Part shown: piece after piece, positions 10,701-22,439 of the stretch
Numbering within the stretch: position 1 is the first letter of the stretch
How the letters are laid out: every line of letters starts with the position of its first letter
DNA from: Spirometra erinaceieuropaei
Taxonomy: Eukaryota; Platyhelminthes; Cestoda; Diphyllobothriidea; Diphyllobothriidae
Length of the DNA stretch: 64,000 bases
Assembly (NCBI GenBank): GCA_902702965.1
Contig: CACRXP010000190.1
Location: forward strand, 301,309 to 365,308
Direction: 5' to 3'
Notes under the pieces: model-generated
What the model was told of the DNA's origin: nothing
The model's input: only the letters and a program-made list of their open reading frames with translations
Databases searched by the model: none
Made by a program: the position numbers and the translations under genes

Positions 10701-11360
10701 GGAAAAACCTATGGGGCATTCGTCCGGTCTCACTTAGAATATGCAGTCCAAGCCTGGCGACCGTGGTTGAAGAAAGATTATCAACAACTGGAAAGATTAC
10801 CACCGATGGGTACGAAGATGGTCAAGAATCTTCAGCATCTGCCTTACGAAACCATGCTGACCGAACTAAATCTGTTTCCTTTCAATTACAGGCAAGTACA
10901 CGGCCATCTGATTCAAACCTACAGGATTATCGGAGACCGTAAGTGCGCTTTAGACTTTGATTAATTCTTCGAATTGGCCGGGACTAACCGTCTGCGTGGT
11001 CATGCCTTCAAACTGCAGAGGAAGCTGGATCATTCGGACATCCGACGGAACGTCTTCTCTCACAGCGTCATTGGGGCATGGAACGGACTCACTGATGCGG
11101 TGGTTCTTTCTGAAACTGTCGAATCCTTTAAGTGTAGACTAGACGCTCATTTACTGAGAAACTACTGTACATATAATCACGATTGTTTTAGTTGCGGCAG
11201 TTTATACCTGCCTCACACTTACCATCAACGTTTGGATTTCCGCATTTTCCGATGTAATTGATGATTAAACTTCTGTTTATCGATATGAATAGGGAGCTCA
11301 AGAGCGAAAACCTCATTCCCTTAATAAAGTTACCTAAACTGACTGACTGACTTGTACACT
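10701..11360 (+). pseudogene. CR1-like LINE, C-terminal end of RT ORF and 3' tail
   Basis: The open frame 10677-11261 (one stop) reads AFVRSHLEYAVQAWRPWLKK, then LPYETMLTELNLFPFNYR, then LRGHAFKLQRKLDHSDIRRN and GAWNGLTDAVVLSETVESFK. This is the standard C-terminal segment of CR1/jockey-group non-LTR reverse transcriptases. A TAA at 10962-10964 falls inside DFD*FFELAGT. The 3' end finishes at about 11352 in short 'actg' repeats (ctgactgactgactt), as CR1-like tails often do. The element is strongly 5'-truncated and abuts PLE-C in the opposite orientation, with the junction at about 10690-10705. Confidence 0.8.
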
Positions 11361-12364
11361 TTGCCTTCAACTGAAACACATCGGTCGCAATTGGTACACC
11401 TTATGGTCGCCTAGTGCTGTTCAGGGCTCGGTAGGTAAAGCATGACTATAAAGTCCAGACAAAGAAATTGCATCATGTTGGCAATCTTGTATCTTTTTCC
11501 CGTGTCAACAGTAACCGTCCTTCAGCCTCTTATACGGTCACAGGACGTTGAAGTGCGTGGCCGAGTGCATAGGCTACGTTTTCCTCAAAAAGATTCCTTG
11601 CAGGAAAATTTCAATGGGTTAAGAAGGCGACTTCGTTAACATACTGTTTTTTGGTTGTTTCGTTCCCATATATTTGTTCCGCATTTAAAGAGGCGGTCTG
11701 AGACGTTGACTGTTCACTGCGTAGGTGCCACAGCTAAGGAAACGTTGACTATTTGACTAGCGGCGCTTTTATTACTGATCGTATGAATTTTCTTTTCTGC
11801 GGTAAGAGCGATAAATAAACTTAAGCTACTGCCAATTGCGGCAGTTGCTTGTGAGTGAATACTTGTGTAGGGTTACTTTCTAAACATTAAAAACTGTGTC
11901 CATTTACTTACAATAGCCAGAAAGAAGCTCACTCAGTGAGATCTGTAGGGTTGAGACGCATAAGATATTACTTTGTTTTACGCGACTGAAACAACAAAGA
12001 ATTTGTAGCATCTATGTTGGCCTGCACAACTTACTAATGACATAAAGTAGTGAGGCTTATTTTCTGAACTGCTGTTCTTCGTTACAGCCGCTGGGCATAA
12101 CCCCTTGTTAAAGGACGTCATTTGGCAAGCTCAGGCGCGTATATTGTTATGGATAAAAAGACATCTGTTGTGTCCTGTCAGTGGTACAAATTGCCGAACT
12201 CTTAGATGTCGGTGGACTCGAAAATTTGTACTTGGTACCTTGTTTTATTAGAAGAATAGACGCTATAGATGGCTGTCGCCATCGTTTACTGTCCAAATTT
12301 GAACATTATGCATAACAGCCTGGAAGTTGATCGTCGAATTTATCTTTTAGACAGCCCTTTTCGG
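11361..12364. other. No recognised feature
   Basis: Non-coding, AT-rich. Nothing recognised. Confidence 0.45.
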
Positions 12365-12648
12365 CCCGATGTGGTTATGTAGCTCTACCTGAAGTGAACA
12401 ACCCCCAGCCATCTGCAATACGGGACCGATGGTAATAGGGGTTTTGACAGGTGGGGTCGTGAAAAGCACAGGCGACGAGGTTAAGTGGCTGTATGCAAAA
12501 AACGCTATTGGTAACGCTCGATTATACTTTGAGTGGTCGAGAAATAGTTGACCTGATCATAACCCCAACTATAACCCCCTAAACATAACCCCAATCCCAA
12601 CAGTATTGTGTCGATCAGGTGGGGCCACATTACCACATCTTAGATTCT
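12365..12648 (+). mobile_element. Tel element, second copy
   Basis: Inverted ends 'gatgtggttatgtagctctacctga' (12369 on) and 'tcaggtggggccacattaccacatctta' (to about 12648). A short telomere-like block of CCCCTAA/CCCCAA units (12560-12600) sits just inside the right end. The body aligns with the reverse complement of 6538-6862: 'gcacaggcgacgaggttaag' here against 'gcacaggcgatgaggtcaag' there. Non-coding. Confidence 0.65.
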
Positions 12649-13345
12649 TTTCCTAATACGTGATGAACGCTGGTTAGTTAACTGAAGCAGCCTGTTTTGA
12701 AACTGTCCGATGGTTTACATTTTTGGTGGATAGTGGAGAATATGACCTGTCGACTCGTTCCGAGTTTACCTGGAAGGACAGTGGAATGCCCACTTGTATA
12801 TGAATGGCCGTCGTCAACTAATAATACCTCAACTGCGGATGTTGACACATCCAAAATTCTACTTTGAAGACTACTCTACCTTTTGCACCATCAGAGGACA
12901 TGGCTAACATTCAAGTAGTTATTCAAATCGGATATAAATTGAGTTCGTTGGTAGGCCCAATCATGTGGCCTATGAAAAGTAGGCTGCTTGTCTTTCAAAA
13001 AACGAATTTCATTGTGCCAGTAACCTGTAGGTTTTGCTTTTAAATGAGATGTATCGCGATGTTATAGGAAAAGTGTTCGCTAAATTTGTTTTCTGAAACC
13101 TGGCTAAAATGTGAAAGTAGGACATAGGGTCCCCGAGATAAAATTCAGCATACGATGACACAAAGATATGGTTTCTGAATGTGTTTAGTGCTCAGAATAA
13201 CTACTGAGGTATGCACAAAATATAAGAATGGTCATTTCCGACATATTCGCCCTCGTCGACCAATCACTCTCATATGCGATATCTTGATAACCGAAGCCTG
13301 GAAGTAGACTTCTGGTTCATTGAACTTTTAGCCTTGCGATGTCAA
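12649..13345. other. No recognised feature
   Basis: Unrecognised non-coding sequence. Confidence 0.4.
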
Positions 13346-13600
13346 CAATAAACTCTACTCCTACCAATGGAAATTTCAAGAGGCCGAAATCCTCGCAAGG
13401 TGTGATAACCGCGTGAGCCACGAGCTGCTCGAGTCATGGTTCTCAGGCCCGCAATCCACCAACAAGCACAATAACCTCCCGGTACCATATTCCGTGCTGA
13501 AATTTTCCCTGGGCAGGGGGATAGGTCACGTGGGGATGGTGCGGGCGAGCAATTATCACAGTGGCATTGAGCCAGTTTGCCGAGCAATCGTCACACCTGT
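13346..13600 (+). pseudogene. PLE-A endonuclease C-terminal fragment
   Basis: Reads WKFQEAEILARCDNRVSHEL, then LESWFSGPQSTNKHNNLPVP, then SVLKFSLGRGIGHVG. This matches the post-YIG part of PLE-A at 21.5-21.7 kb (EVIARADNRVSGVLLESWF) and at 62.45 kb. The RT and the first half of the nuclease are absent. The fragment is isolated, with no recognisable tail or ribozyme afterwards. Confidence 0.7.
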
Positions 13601-15085
13601 ACGTTTTACTTACAGGTTAATTTGACATGAGTTTTGGTGCATAGCCCATTTAAAAAATAAAGGATGTCTTTTTGCTCATCTAGTATTTTTGTAGAGCCGC
13701 GATCTTAGTTTCGCACCCGACAACTCAATGGTCGAGGTTTCAATTTCAGCTCCTGAATAATTGCTTTGTTTATCAAAAGACAGGTTTCTCTAACAAAAGT
13801 GCCCAAATCTCAAGTTGCTGGGGGAGACTTGGGTGTCAAGATGTTTACCAACATACACCTTCCCTCTCCAAAGGTAATAGAAAAAGAAGCCTCTTCATTC
13901 ACTAGACAACTCGCAGAATATAACTACTGAAATTACCGCCTAAGTGAGGTTCAATTTGTGACATGCACGTGTGATAGAGGCTAGGAAAGGCTTGGTAGCA
14001 TTTTTCTGACACGCAGAACAAGCAGGCTCCTTCGCCAGGTTGCGCTGAGGGGAAATTTTAAATATTTGATAGGACAACATCCGCATAGCAATTGTTTTTG
14101 TTGTTTAGGCTTCACTAAGCAATGTTATAGATAAAGCGTTTTGGTAGGCTTCACTCGGTCGCGTCCAGTTTGCTCTGCTGGTCCCAGAGACTTCCCTTAT
14201 GCAAGAGACATTAATATACCTTTGGGAATATTCATAAAAGGGAAGTCGTCAGATTTAGAAAAAGGATGTGAACAACAGTGCGCGGATACTGGAGAGCGTT
14301 TTCAGTAGAAACACTGCAGAATAGAGGTAACACCGGTGTCTTTGATCGGCACGATTTCCAACTTTTTGCATTCGCTCTTTATTTTTCGATGAAATTCTCT
14401 GCTCAAGGTTACAGTTCAAAAACTCGATTAATCAAAAGCACCTCCACTGTCTGCCACCAGAAGTATCGTAATGGATCGGAACACGAAAGAAATCTATGTC
14501 GTAGAATGTACGTAAGTGGCTGTCGAGGCTGCAGTAATTTCAGGAGACCGACAATTCCAAGCCGTCCAATAGCACAGCAGTTATGCCTGTGGACGACTCG
14601 TTATCAAATTGTTTCTTTTCTAGCATATCATTGGTACTCTAACTAAGAAAAATATTGATCAGCTGTTTGCAAAAGTTTGCATTGAATTATTACACTTCTG
14701 CAGACTGAAGCTCAGTGGTAATCCGTCCTGTCCTATGTGGCGATAAATGACGAGAAGGGAGTAAGAGTTCAGCCTCCGGAAAACGTGGGGGTTTACCCAG
14801 GTTTTGAACTTGTGTTAGTGATCATCCTCGAATAATAAGGGGCTTTCTGACCTTGAAGTTTGTTGGAGAATGCTCCTGTAGTTGAGTGACAGTCGGAACT
14901 ACTTGATCATTTGAGTTTCCGGGAATTTGGGAACACATCCTGGTCGGCTCACCTGGATGGGGAGTTGTCAAGGTCGAACGGCTCTGAGGTAAACATTTGA
15001 GAAAATTGCGACAGGTAAAATTTCCCAATTCCATACACTAACTGAACATCACTGACTGTGTAGCGTCTAAGTGGTGAGTGTACTC
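13601..15085. other. No recognised feature
   Basis: Non-coding. A 122-codon frame at 14278-14646 has no recognisable motif and atypical composition for a protein. I do not call it a gene. Confidence 0.4.
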
Positions 15086-15089
15086 AGAG

Positions 15090-15530
15090 CACTACAGTCA
15101 CCAGAATTAGGGGAATTACTGTATACAAGAACCCGAGATGTCCTCTCGGACAGATGTGGACGATGGAGAAGCCAGGGCTGGTGTTGACTGTGTCCGGTCA
15201 CGCCTGAGAGTCCCTGAGGCAGGGATGACAGATGCTTTTGTAGGTTTCTGGGGCAATCTGAAGTGGTGTCCAGTTTGTGTGTGTTGATTTGTCGAAGGGT
15301 GGTGTTCACGTGGCATTTGTCGCGTTCGCAGGGGGCGGCGAGTTCAAATGGCGCGTGGGCAGCTGCGAATCTGTGAACGCGCGCACGTCCGAGCTGAAGT
15401 CGGCCGACTGAATGCAGATCAGTGCTTCTTGAACCTCTCTCCGTGAGGGTGAATGACCTTAACGCTCCCGAGGGGCCTTGAAAAAGGAGGCCAGCCATGG
15501 CCATGACGGTTGTTGACACCAAATAGGCCT
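15090..15530. other. GC- and CpG-rich island, unrecognised
   Basis: Marked rise in G+C and CpG over the AT-rich flanks, with open frames on the minus strand (151 codons, 15067-15522). The protein has no motif I recognise and the overlapping frames share its length, as expected of GC-rich DNA. Either an unrecognised repeat or a CpG-rich regulatory region. Confidence 0.3.
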
Positions 15531-16585
15531 GTCGATAACGGATTTAATAACGGCAAAGAGCTATAAATCTGTACTATCTTTATGTTTTAATGTTGGCAAT
15601 GATACTGCTTTTGTTTAAGGCAGTCAGTCAGAGGTCGAACAGTGAAGTCACGTTCAGCGATAGCGTACCAAGTCGAATGAGATCACTTGTTCTTTGGACA
15701 TATTTATTTAGGAAAATAAACATCGAGACATATCTGCGCCTACTTTAAGCGAAAAAAGTGCTTGAAACCTTTAAAACTCCCTTTCAAGTGCCGTTAGACA
15801 ACCGTTTTATTTCAAATTATGCACGATTACTAGAAGAGTTGATGGGTGAGATGCAGGCAAGCAAAGAATAACCAGTATATTACCTCATTAATACGACGAT
15901 GTCGATTGATTAACACAAAATAATTTTTTTCGCAGGAGAAATTGAATCCGCAACATGTCTTCATACTTTTTCACGGAACGAGCAGGTTTGCGCTCGATAT
16001 ACGCTTTTATGCTGAAAACTGTGATCGGAAATTAAATGTTGGTTATGCTTGCTTTATTGCTATATGTTGATTTCACGAGACCCTAATGCACATTTTACAT
16101 CTGGTCAGCTGGCAAAAAGATTGCTTTGAAGCTTTTTGCCGACAAAGCCTTCTATAAGACTCAACGTGTCGCCCAGCCCTGGTTGTTTGTAAATGTGCGG
16201 AAAAGGTCCTATTCAAGTTTTGTCTTCCGGAGTGGATACCCACGATGCAATCCCCCAACAGGTGCGCCAAAACGGAACCTGAAATATAAAGTGCCGCGTG
16301 GCAGGGCTAGGGGATTTATCCTCAATAATTTTCAAACAACCGCGGCTATTACATTTCGGCTGAAATAATTACGCACAAAGTTACATTATGTGAATGTTCC
16401 TTTTTTCTAGCTGCGACGTAGTCCGCGTGACCAGTGGGCATATATACGGCGCTAAGGAAATACAATGCTATATTGGGCAGAGTGTTGTTACTCCTATCCA
16501 CCGCGTTCGCTTCAATTGGAGATGAATTCTTCCCTTCGCGTACGCTCAAATTAGTCTTGTTTCGCTAATATCGGAAGCATATACA
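15531..16585. other. No recognised feature
   Basis: AT-rich non-coding DNA. Confidence 0.4.
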
Positions 16586-16586
16586 T

Positions 16587-17365
16587 TAGATGGGCTAACT
16601 CATGGAATTTCAATCGGAATTCCGAAATGCGTTTTCGTTTCGAAAAGACTACTTAAGTGGAGTTGTAAAACAAATCCTCAATCAACACAATTCTATACTA
16701 ATTCAGGTACATCAAAACACCGGCTATCGAAAGAAGTTCTTTGCTTCTGCCTGAAAAAAACGAAACGCTATAAAAGATGACTACTGAATTAGCATGTATG
16801 TCTGTCATTGACTTTCAAGGCCTTAATTTAATTATATTTCATAGAAAACATGCATAGAAAATGTTCATTCTTTTTCTCATTCGGTAGAAAATTACGCCTT
16901 CTTCCACTTTTTACTTCAGTGTAAGGTATAATTAGGTTTTCAAAAACTTTTCTTATTCCCGAATAATTTTGAACTCGACCTGCCGTTACACTTGCATTCA
17001 AGGTTTTCAACCTACACGCCGTATATTTTCCGCGTATGGAGAACCGTACATTTCTGTATGGTATTAGGTGGAAACCGTATGGGGTTACTAAAATTTAGCA
17101 ATGGATTTGAGCCATATTGCTAATTAACTTTGACCCAACTGTGAAAAGCTCGGTGCCTCAGATGGTTAGAGCATTTGCTGTATTAAAGCCTCCCCTAGCT
17201 GTTGTGAGTTCGAACCCCACCGGGGCACCGAGTTTTTCACAAATGGGTAAAAGTGAATTATTTGAAATCTGCCAAAGCACCTATGAACCATACTGTTATC
17301 TTTGCCAGCCACATTGGTAAATGTAGAGTCATGACGTTTTATGAACGGCAATTTCACGCACCTAT
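16587..17365. mobile_element. F element, right-truncated, with S2 insertion
   Basis: The left end 'agatgggctaactcatgg..aattccgaaatgcgttttcg' and the centre ('aacttttcttattcccgaataattttgaactcgacctgccgttacacttg') align with the F copies at 2.05 and 44.65 kb. The alignment breaks at about 17120 and resumes at about 17310 ('ccacattggtaaatgtagagtcatgacgttttat'). The gap is filled by the S2 tRNA-like repeat. The right inverted arm is missing. Confidence 0.6.
17126..17255 (+). repeat. S2 tRNA-like repeat, single head
   Basis: Starts 'tgacccaactgtgaaaagctcgg', then box-A-like 'cagatggttagagc' and box-B-like 'gagttcgaacccc', and ends '.accgagtttttcacaaatgggt'. Here S2 is a solo plus-strand head inserted in F, without the fold-back partner seen at 8 and 32 kb. 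Confidence 0.6.
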
Positions 17366-17557
17366 TGTATCAGTAAACTCTTTCATTCTGCAAATGCAGT
17401 CTTACAAAGATGATTTAGTATTCCGGCACACTTGTTTAAGAACATATTTTTGATTCGGTAAGAAAAGTAAACGCGCCGTTCTCCTTTCGAATATACAACT
17501 TTCCTTGGTCCTTCATGAGAAGTATTTGCTTGCACCTAATTGCCAAATCAGTCATAC

Positions 17558-17735
17558 CGACAGGGCAACGGGCTCGTGGCCTGGTGGGTAGAGGCGTGGA
17601 CATCTAAACCAACAGATCGTGAGTTCGAGGCCCGGGTGTTCCACACTTCGGGCTTGGGTGTGGCTGGCTGACGACGGCTAATAAGCCAGAAATGTCCATT
17701 CCAGTCTCCCTTGTCTTTGTCGGTAATACCATTCT
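17558..17735 (+). mobile_element. S1 tRNA-headed, ribozyme-bearing repeat
   Basis: Order: 'accgacagggcaacggg' (start), tRNA-like head with box-A-like 'ggcctggtgggtagagg' and box-B-like 'gagttcgaggccc', the block 'tgttccacacttcgggcttggg', hammerhead at 17662-17706, and end 'cccttgtctttgtcggt', which is nearly the complement of the start. No coding potential. A single truncated monomer: the upstream U part seen at 41.7, 50.2 and 52.6 kb is missing. Confidence 0.7.
17662..17706 (+). ncRNA. Hammerhead ribozyme motif in S1
   Basis: Helix I GGCUGG/CCAGUC (6 bp, one G-U), core CUGACGA (the seventh core position may vary), helix II GGCU-AAUA-AGCC flanked by a C/A mismatch, then GAA, helix III strand AUGUCCAU (the ancestral palindrome AUGGCCAU with one change), and U at the cleavage position. 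Confidence 0.65.
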
Positions 17736-17744
17736 GCCTATAAA

Positions 17745-18170
17745 TCCGTCATCGTTTTCGACATTGTTGAATGACAGTCCGACCGTCGTTGTCGCCGAGT
17801 TCCACCGTGTACTCGACAGAAAGTGGGAACAGGGGCGGTGACCTGTGTGTACATTATAGTGGTAGTAGACTTGCACAGCATCCATCACACACTCTCCTCC
17901 TTCCCAATCTGGACCCGGTGTCAAGACAGAGTCAAGAAGACCAGAAGCGGGTAGGGCGCAGGTGGATGGGACGGTTGAGCTCGCACCTTGGCGCTCCACT
18001 CCCGCCCCCTTGGTCCACACAGCAAATGGCTAGGACTTTGACCAACAACAACAATGGGTGAGGGCGGCAGGGGCCCAAGTGTGAGTGACGGATGCCGACA
18101 ACCGGGTCTGCCATCGCACCACAAAATGCAGGCATTTGTTATGCTGTGCATTTCGATAACGCCCGCCAGA
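17745..18170 (+). repeat. R2 repeat, long copy
   Basis: Shares 'gaccgtcgttgtcgccgagttccaccgtgt', 'gcatccatcacacactctcc', 'ctggacccggtgtcaagacagagtcaagaagacc' and 'cttggtccaca' with the other R2 copies. Lies directly after S1. Frames within it are GC-driven and show no protein family. Confidence 0.6.
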
Positions 18171-20319
18171 ATCCAATATGACCCCCATGCTGGTCCAGTG
18201 CATTTACCACTTGACCCGTCTGGGGACCCAGCATTGTTAGATAAAGACAGCGTTAACGCTTTGCCTTATAAGACCAAGGATTTTAAGGAAGTGTCCACAG
18301 TAAGACAGTCGGGGATTGCCAACGTTCGTAAACAGTTATAGTAGAGCATTGATTTTAGAACAAGTTTAACTTTAGTGCGGCGCTCTAATTCACTGTAGGA
18401 TGTGCTTAGACTTCCTACTGAGCTGCGGACTTACCTGAGAGAGACACTCCAGTAAAACATGAGAAACCTCTTGGGAACGATATACAGTTAATTGCGAAAA
18501 AATCGCATGTCTCCTGCCTCAAAAATGCACTGCCCCGGCTCAATTCTGCACACAGTCTAAACTACGCATTCTTCTCGAAGGCTCTTTCTACTCAGATGTG
18601 CAATCTTTTTGGCGAATTATTTAAATAAAAATTCCGAAACCTTTAAATACTGTGCACTTTTGTGAATTTGTAGCTTGTAGTTTCTCTCGAAGATAAGATT
18701 GTTGGACGTGTTCACGCTTAAGGCTTCCTTGCGAAAAACTTCTTACTGTTTAGAAATCCTCTGAGGGATGGCGCAATTTGCCTCGCTTGTCGTCCACTCT
18801 GGGGCTAGGGGGTATAGGATTGGGGGGGGAGATTTATGGAGGCAAATGCCTGCATGATAGAATGAAAAAACGCGTACAATATGACCTAGCGAGAGTTGCT
18901 AGCCGCGGAAGCCGTCAGCCTACCTTCGACAGAATGAGGTGCAATTCCAACCTTTTGAAAGTCGAATTTCAGCAGGGAGATTATTTTGTCACTTTGCGGA
19001 CAGCTGTCGTGTCCACATCAGCGTGACTGTACACCAGGGAGAAGGGGAGAGGGTGCGGACGGCCAGAGGATATGTGGGAATTCGCCCAGGTGTGTGCGTT
19101 GGCTAAGAGTGTCTTCTAATGAACTTGACAGACAGGACTGGCTGCTTAGTCGCGCGCTCGGCTAACCATTAAAGAAATGCGCAATGCACAATGAACGTTA
19201 GTTCTAAGCTGGTGAGCATTATGCTTGCGAATTAGCAGCTATTGAATGTCATGCGCCAAATTCCGGTCCCAAGGATTTAATCGAAATTTTGAGAAGCTTT
19301 AATGATACAAAATTCGGCACTATACTGTTCTGACAGGAAGGAGTGTCCCGCGCTGACAGTGCGTTTAGTAAAGGACTGATAGATACCTCGCCATACGACA
19401 CACTGCTGTCATAGTAAAGCAAGCGATGCATGCGACAGACGCACAGATCGCCCATGAAAGCGTCCATGAAAGCCATATTACTTTCGGGAAATAACCATAC
19501 TTCACTGGATGGCGTAGTTTTATTTATAAATTACTATTATCTGTTAGGCCAGAAATAACGCATTTTATCGAAAACTATCAAACCAAATACAACTTTGAGA
19601 TGAGTCATTTATTTAGGGTGTAAAATAATTGATAGCAAAAAAATGAACAGACACAGCGTCTCAGTCCTCTGTTGATGGTCTTTTCGCTTGTATATCGGGC
19701 CGATGTAAAACCGGCTAACTTGTCTACGATGGGCTGATCTATAAAATCGTAATGCACAAAATCCACCATTCGGTGCATTGAGCATTTTATTTTGACGAAT
19801 GAAAAGAGATTTTTTATGTGATTGAGGCCGGCGCTATTAGCAGAAATAAAATGATTCCCTAGAAAGAGGTTTTCCGCGACCTAAATCAATTTGCAAGAAA
19901 AGAATAAAAAAACCAAACGTGTACTGTACTCATCACTCAAATTTCTATCAAGATATTTCATGAGTTAATTCGTCTACTTTAGTAAGTTTTGCTTTTGCAA
20001 CTGCAAAGTGGGCAAATGATACCATATTGCACCAAGGCATTGTAGTAAAATGCCGAAAAAGCGCTTCTAAAGACCCAGGAGTTAAAGAGGTATTACAAGA
20101 TTTAAGGGCTAGGGGCTGCTTTGGAAGTCTCCGGTTCTTGGTCCTAAAAGAGTGCTACATCAAGATACAGGGAAGAATTGGATAAAATTATCCTGAAAAA
20201 CACAGACACTGACTAGGAATTTTAGCCAAAAATCACAAGGTATAGTTATTCAAGGAAGTTTGAAAGCATCTTTTCAGTTTTTGTCTTAGCAGGTATTTGA
20301 CTTTACACCGTAAGTTTGA
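18171..20319. other. No recognised feature
   Basis: Mostly AT-rich non-coding DNA. 19960-19990 ('tttcatgagttaattcgtctacttt') resembles an F right terminus without the rest of the element. Confidence 0.35.
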
Positions 20320-21859
20320 CTCCCTTTTGCTCAAGGGGACTCCAGCGTACGGACCGGCTAAATGGCTGTTCCGGCTTCTCAAGCTCCTGGCCGCTGAGGC
20401 AGCCACCACGGTCTCTTCGTCAACACAAATCCTGGAGAAACACAAAGGGGTTAGCCTCCATCAAAATGAGGTCGTGGTATCTTTTGATGTTACATCCATT
20501 TTAACTTCTGTCCCTCAGTACCTGGCAATCGAGACAATCGAGCTGCAACTACAACGTAAATACGATGAAACGGAGAATCGTCTTGGACACGCCCAAAACC
20601 TTCAGCTCCTGAAGCTCTGTCTCAGGACGTACTTCACTCTCGACGGGACAATCTACAAACAGGTGAAGGGCACACCGATGGGTTCGCCGAGTTCGGGATT
20701 CATCGCCGAGGCGGTCCTGCAACGGTTAGAGTCGCTGGTCTTTCAACACAACAGACCGAAGTCCTGGGTCCGGTATGTGGATGATACCTTCGCCGTCATC
20801 GAACGGGATCAGGTGCTGACATTCACTGAACATCTCAACGCCGTCTTCTCGGACATAAAATTTACGATGTAGGAGGAAGAGAACAACCAGCTGGCCTTCC
20901 TGAATGTCCTCGTATGCCGCAAGGATTGTGGTGGACTAAAAACCAAAGTGCTCAGGAAAGCGACAAATACGATGCAAGTACTGAACTTCAACAGCAACCA
21001 CCCAATCAGCCACAAACGCAGTTGTGTAAGGACGCTCTATCGGCGTGTCGAAAGACACTGCAGTGAGCCGGAAGACAAGACTACCGAAATACAATAACTC
21101 CGACGGGTATTCAAAGCCAATGGCCACCCGCACAACTTCGGCAACCGGTGCATACGCAAAAGGGACGAAAGGCCTAACCGCACGGACACCAAATCTTGGC
21201 GGGCACTTCCGTATGTGAAGAACGTTTCGGAAGCTGTCGGCCGTCTTCTCGCACCACATGGGGTTGGAGTGGCACACAGACCGAAGGCAACAATCAGGCG
21301 TCTGGTAGTAAAACCGAAAGACCCGCTGCCACGGCTAGAGACGTCTGGAGTCGTTTATCGGATCTGGTGCAGTTGCGGACAAAGCAACTACGTCGGAGAA
21401 ACCGGAAGACAGCTCCGAACGAGAATGACCGAACACGCTGCGGCGATGTGGAGAACTGACGCCAGCTCACACGTTGCGGCTCATTCGACGAGATCCGACC
21501 ACGCATTCAAATTTAACGAGGCTGAAGTTATCGCAAGAGCTGACAACCGGGTGAGTGGAGTGCTGCTTGAGTCATGGTTTAATGGCCTTCAGTCTATTAA
21601 CAAGTGTAATGAACTTCCCCTTCCATACGCGGTGCTGAAACTTCGACTAGGCGGAGTAAATAGCTACGCTGGGAGCGCAAAGGTGATCGCTTTTCCCAAA
21701 ACCAGCGTCGGTGGGTCAGATGGTCGGGCAGTCATCACACCAACATCCAACGCACGTGATGAAATTGCAACAATTAACGACGCGAATTTCGGCCATCAAA
21801 CAATTAGCACACCAAGTGCGACGATCCCGGACGAAGGGGGGAGCCGTGTATGTGCATAG
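20320..21859 (+). pseudogene. PLE-A reverse transcriptase plus GIY-YIG endonuclease
   Basis: One frame with two stops (TAG 20870-20872, TAA 21095-21097) covers most of a Penelope-like protein. In order: AKWLFRLLKLLAAEAATTV, the first catalytic Asp box VVSFDVTSILTSVP, GTPMGSPSSGFIAEAVLQ, the catalytic YVDDTFAVIE, NNQLAFLNVLV, the CVRTLYRRVE linker, VSEAVGRLLAPHG, then GIY-YIG as VVYRIWCSCGQSNYVGETGR with the arginine segment LRTRMTEHAA, and the tail LLESWF...PSATIPDEGGSR. The endonuclease half (21215-21859) is uninterrupted and keeps both motif tyrosines and the arginine. The copy is 5'-truncated just before the AKW motif, so the N-terminus and early RT motifs are missing. Confidence 0.85.
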
Positions 21860-22060
21860 GTATGCGGTAGCATGTCGACTGCATCCTATAAATACTGCAA
21901 CCCCTTGTGCGTGAATCACTCGTATCCTCTGTTGTCTGTGATGGTGGGTTCGAGCAGGAATCCGAAATTTAGGCTAATAAAGCTTTTGTCCCAGAAATCC
22001 TGTCTCCTTCTTAAAGACTTCTTCCTGGGACTCGTCTCTTCGTTTCTATTGGTAAGCGTA
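21860..22060 (+). repeat. PLE-A 3' tail (terminal-repeat sequence)
   Basis: Non-coding tail shared with 5507-5676, the inverse of 5046-5280, and 62781-62975: 'cataggtatgcggtagcatg', 'catcctataaatactgca', hammerhead region, 'ctaataaagcttttgtcc' and 'ttcctgggactcgtctcttcg'. Ends at about 22057. Confidence 0.7.
21934..21974 (+). ncRNA. Relic PLE-A hammerhead motif
   Basis: Helix I GUCU/AGGC and helix II (GGGUUC/GAAUCC with one wobble) persist, but the core is GUGAUGG and GAAACGUC has become GAAAUUU. Probably dead. Confidence 0.45.
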
Positions 22061-22439
22061 ACATTGTTTGAGGAAAAAATATCTCAAAAAACGAGGAACA
22101 TATCTTAATGTGCTAGCAGGCTAAGCTGACGTTTTCCCATAAAATGCTAACGAAGCCGAAATTCTGCATATGCGTATCCATGCATGTAGTCTAGAATTTC
22201 CCTACCTGCATAGAAACAACCAGTGTTGTACATGTTATATTCGTATTTAACCGAATTACTGATAGCCGCTGACTGCAAAACTGGTTTATGCTGACGGAGT
22301 TTGAGTAATGTATATTCAAGGGCTAAAGTGCCATGGTTTACATATTAATGCAAGATGTCCCTTCGACAATTTAATTTAAAAAGTCCATCTAACCGTATTT
22401 TGATTTGCAGGCAAAATGAATGATTGCAATATGATACTG
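22061..22439. other. No recognised feature
   Basis: AT-rich non-coding DNA. Confidence 0.4.

Noticed and set aside
15067..15522. Protein gene of 151 codons on the minus strand
   Set aside because: No recognisable motif. Overlapping frames are similarly open because the DNA is GC-rich, and no splice context is convincing.
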